From NCBI GenBank assembly GCA_012513915.1, contig JAAZBG010000252.1, positions 1-54,336 on the forward strand: 54,336 nucleotides of DNA, given 5' to 3'. A program made the translations under genes and the position numbers. The stretch comes from Fibrobacter sp. (GTDB lineage Bacteria; Fibrobacterota; Chitinivibrionia; Chitinivibrionales; Chitinispirillaceae). The notes below the pieces were generated by a model. That model was not told the origin of the DNA. It ran no database searches and worked only from the letters and a program-made list of their open reading frames with translations. This document shows, piece by piece, positions 53,028 through 54,336 of this stretch (the stretch's first letter is position 1; each line of letters opens with the position of its first letter).

Positions 53028-54209
53028 TTAATTTTCAACTCCCATTTCCTTAAATTTTTCATTCAAAACATCTTCTGCCGTTCTGTTTTTTCGTGTTACC
53101 ATTTGATCGTTATAAAAGTCATAAAAAGTGATTAATGGCAAAGGTTTTGTTTTCCTACCTACAAGGGTATGTATATCTTTATCTGAAAGATTTGTATATC
53201 GTTTAAATGCGCTATAAGTGGCGTGTCCAGTAGCTGCCATTATTGCAGGTATAGATTTACCCTCCTGAACCCACCGTGTTATTGCTCTGTGCCTTAAGTC
53301 GTGAATCCAAGTATTTTCTAAGCCAGCTTTTAGACATGCGTTTTTAAAACCTTTATTGATTCTATTTATTCGGTTTTTATTTTTATTGATTACAAATCTT
53401 GAATTAGATCCGTTTTTCTCTTTTATTAAAATTTCTTTCAAATTACTATGAATAGGCACATGACGTTTTATTTTGCTTTTAGATACTGGTATATAGATTT
53501 TTGGTTCTTCTACAGAATCTAAATCTACATTGTCCCAAGTCAACGCTAAAATTTCCCCGATACGCATAGCGGTATAATCAGCTATGACTAATGCCAGTTT
53601 AATATAATGCTCGATATTTTTAACTTTCTCTTTTCCATGATTTAGATATTTCCATTTAGCTCTTAACAATTTTAGAAAATCTAAATGCGATAGTATATTT
53701 TCTCGAACATTATTTACTAATGGTGGCTTTACCATTTTAACCACATTGTCATTAATTACTCCATTTTTTAATTGCCTCTCAAAGACTGCACCTATCATTG
53801 CAAGTTCCTGCCTGACTGTTGAACAAGATACTTCTTTAAGTCTTTTGTTTTTGAATTCTTCTATTTCATCCCATTGTATTGAAGTTATTTTTCTATCACT
53901 AAAAAACTTTAAAGAAGCCTTTAAAGCAAGATAAGCACGGTCAGCAGATTTCAAATGAACTAAGTGTTTTTGGTTGTGTTCCTCCACGGCATCACCGTAT
54001 GTAATGTTTTTCTTTCTACTTTCATTTAAAAATTCTCTTAATGTACCTTCTTCTGATAAATACTGTAATTTTTTCCGAAATTTAATTGCTTCTTCTTTGT
54101 CGCTACCAATAGTAATCCAATGACGTTTCCTTTCGAATTGAAAATTAACCTGATATTTATCGCCTCTTTTTCTGATTCCACTTAAATTAGATCGTTTTTC
54201 AGTAATCAT
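53028..54209 (-). CDS. Tyrosine recombinase/integrase at tRNA-Phe
   Basis: I start at ATG 54209, 5 bases after GAGGGGA; 393 residues. An N-terminal arm-binding part (about 1-70), a core-binding SAM-like part (about 75-170) and the catalytic domain follow, with Arg in TAMRIGEILALTWDN, HDLRHRAITRW (HxxR), GHATYSAFKRY (His and the nucleophilic Tyr). The catalytic set Arg-Lys-His-Arg-His-Tyr looks complete. The 3' end faces tRNA-Phe 80 bases away, the normal arrangement for an island integrase, so an integrated element probably begins here and extends beyond the right edge. Confidence 0.92.
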   Translation of the reverse strand: MITEKRSNLSGIRKRGDKYQVNFQFERKRHWITIGSDKEEAIKFRKKLQYLSEEGTLREFLNESRKKNITYGDAVEEHNQKHLVHLKSADRAYLALKASLKFFSDRKITSIQWDEIEEFKNKRLKEVSCSTVRQELAMIGAVFERQLKNGVINDNVVKMVKPPLVNNVRENILSHLDFLKLLRAKWKYLNHGKEKVKNIEHYIKLALVIADYTAMRIGEILALTWDNVDLDSVEEPKIYIPVSKSKIKRHVPIHSNLKEILIKEKNGSNSRFVINKNKNRINRINKGFKNACLKAGLENTWIHDLRHRAITRWVQEGKSIPAIMAATGHATYSAFKRYTNLSDKDIHTLVGRKTKPLPLITFYDFYNDQMVTRKNRTAEDVLNEKFKEMGVEN

Positions 54210-54336
54210 TTGTCCCCTCTCACACAAAAACCCCGCTAAACCACAAAAAAATCTCACAATAAATTCTTTTTAAGGGCAATTCAAAGAGAAAAAAGTAATG
54301 GCGGTTGTTAGTCTGGTTTATTTTCCTCTTAACAAA

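Overview
The window is a stretch of chromosome from a moderately AT-rich Gram-negative bacterium, most likely of the Fibrobacterota / Chitinivibrionia branch of the FCB group. The pointers are a lipoprotein ending in a FISUMP module (Fibrobacter succinogenes major paralogous domain), a TIGR02147-type regulator next to a DUF2341/LamG lipoprotein, an esterase with a tail like type IX secretion signals, and outer-membrane porin-like and RlpA-like proteins. The placement is inferred from protein families; no rRNA gene is present to confirm it.

Layout. 1-1342: end of a 2-oxoacid:ferredoxin oxidoreductase operon (korA partial, korB). 1567-10816 (minus): an orphan ParB-like protein, a TIM-barrel isomerase-like protein, aroB, a porin plus small phosphate-binding-like protein with clear promoter and terminator, a zinc-ribbon/DUF2007 protein, then aroA, aroE and a GGDEF cyclase. 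10922-13452 (plus): an apparently leaderless XRE-cupin regulator with operator-like palindromes, followed by leuC and leuD. 13461-14340: a REP-associated tyrosine transposase (RAYT) flanked by REP-like palindromes, with a REP pair also lying in frame inside the gene. 14428-21293: an NlpC/P60 hydrolase, a dipeptide epimerase, an acetyltransferase and a peptide ABC importer without ATPases, suggesting cell-wall peptide scavenging. 21503-28023: surface lipoproteins, a carbohydrate esterase and the TIGR02147 regulator.

28177-38300 is an accessory region: a gene remnant with an intact terminator, then a plus-strand series of unfamiliar genes (294 aa with an Ig-like domain, 1028 aa with a zinc ribbon, a lipoprotein, a WG-repeat lipoprotein, a truncated second copy of the first lipoprotein) and a membrane-anchored ExoVII-like protein. 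A segment of about 650 bp is duplicated on both sides of the WG-repeat gene. This series is the best candidate for an undescribed system; an effector/immunity role is only a hypothesis.

38311-52948 returns to core genes: STAS, FabG-like reductase, lytic transglycosylase, beta-propeller, myo-inositol-1-phosphate synthase, ferritin-like protein, RlpA, a 31-residue bS22/mS38-like ribosomal protein, RecD2 helicase, tRNA-Arg(CCG), a STAS-PEGA membrane protein that appears to start at an ATT codon, an M23 peptidase, a Minf_1886-family protein and tRNA-Phe(GAA). In the long gap before the small ribosomal protein lies a sigma-54-type promoter whose predicted start falls on the first base of a strong hairpin, with an intrinsic terminator about 160 nt downstream: a candidate sigma-54-dependent small RNA. 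The window ends in a tyrosine recombinase beside tRNA-Phe, probably the edge of an integrated element continuing to the right.
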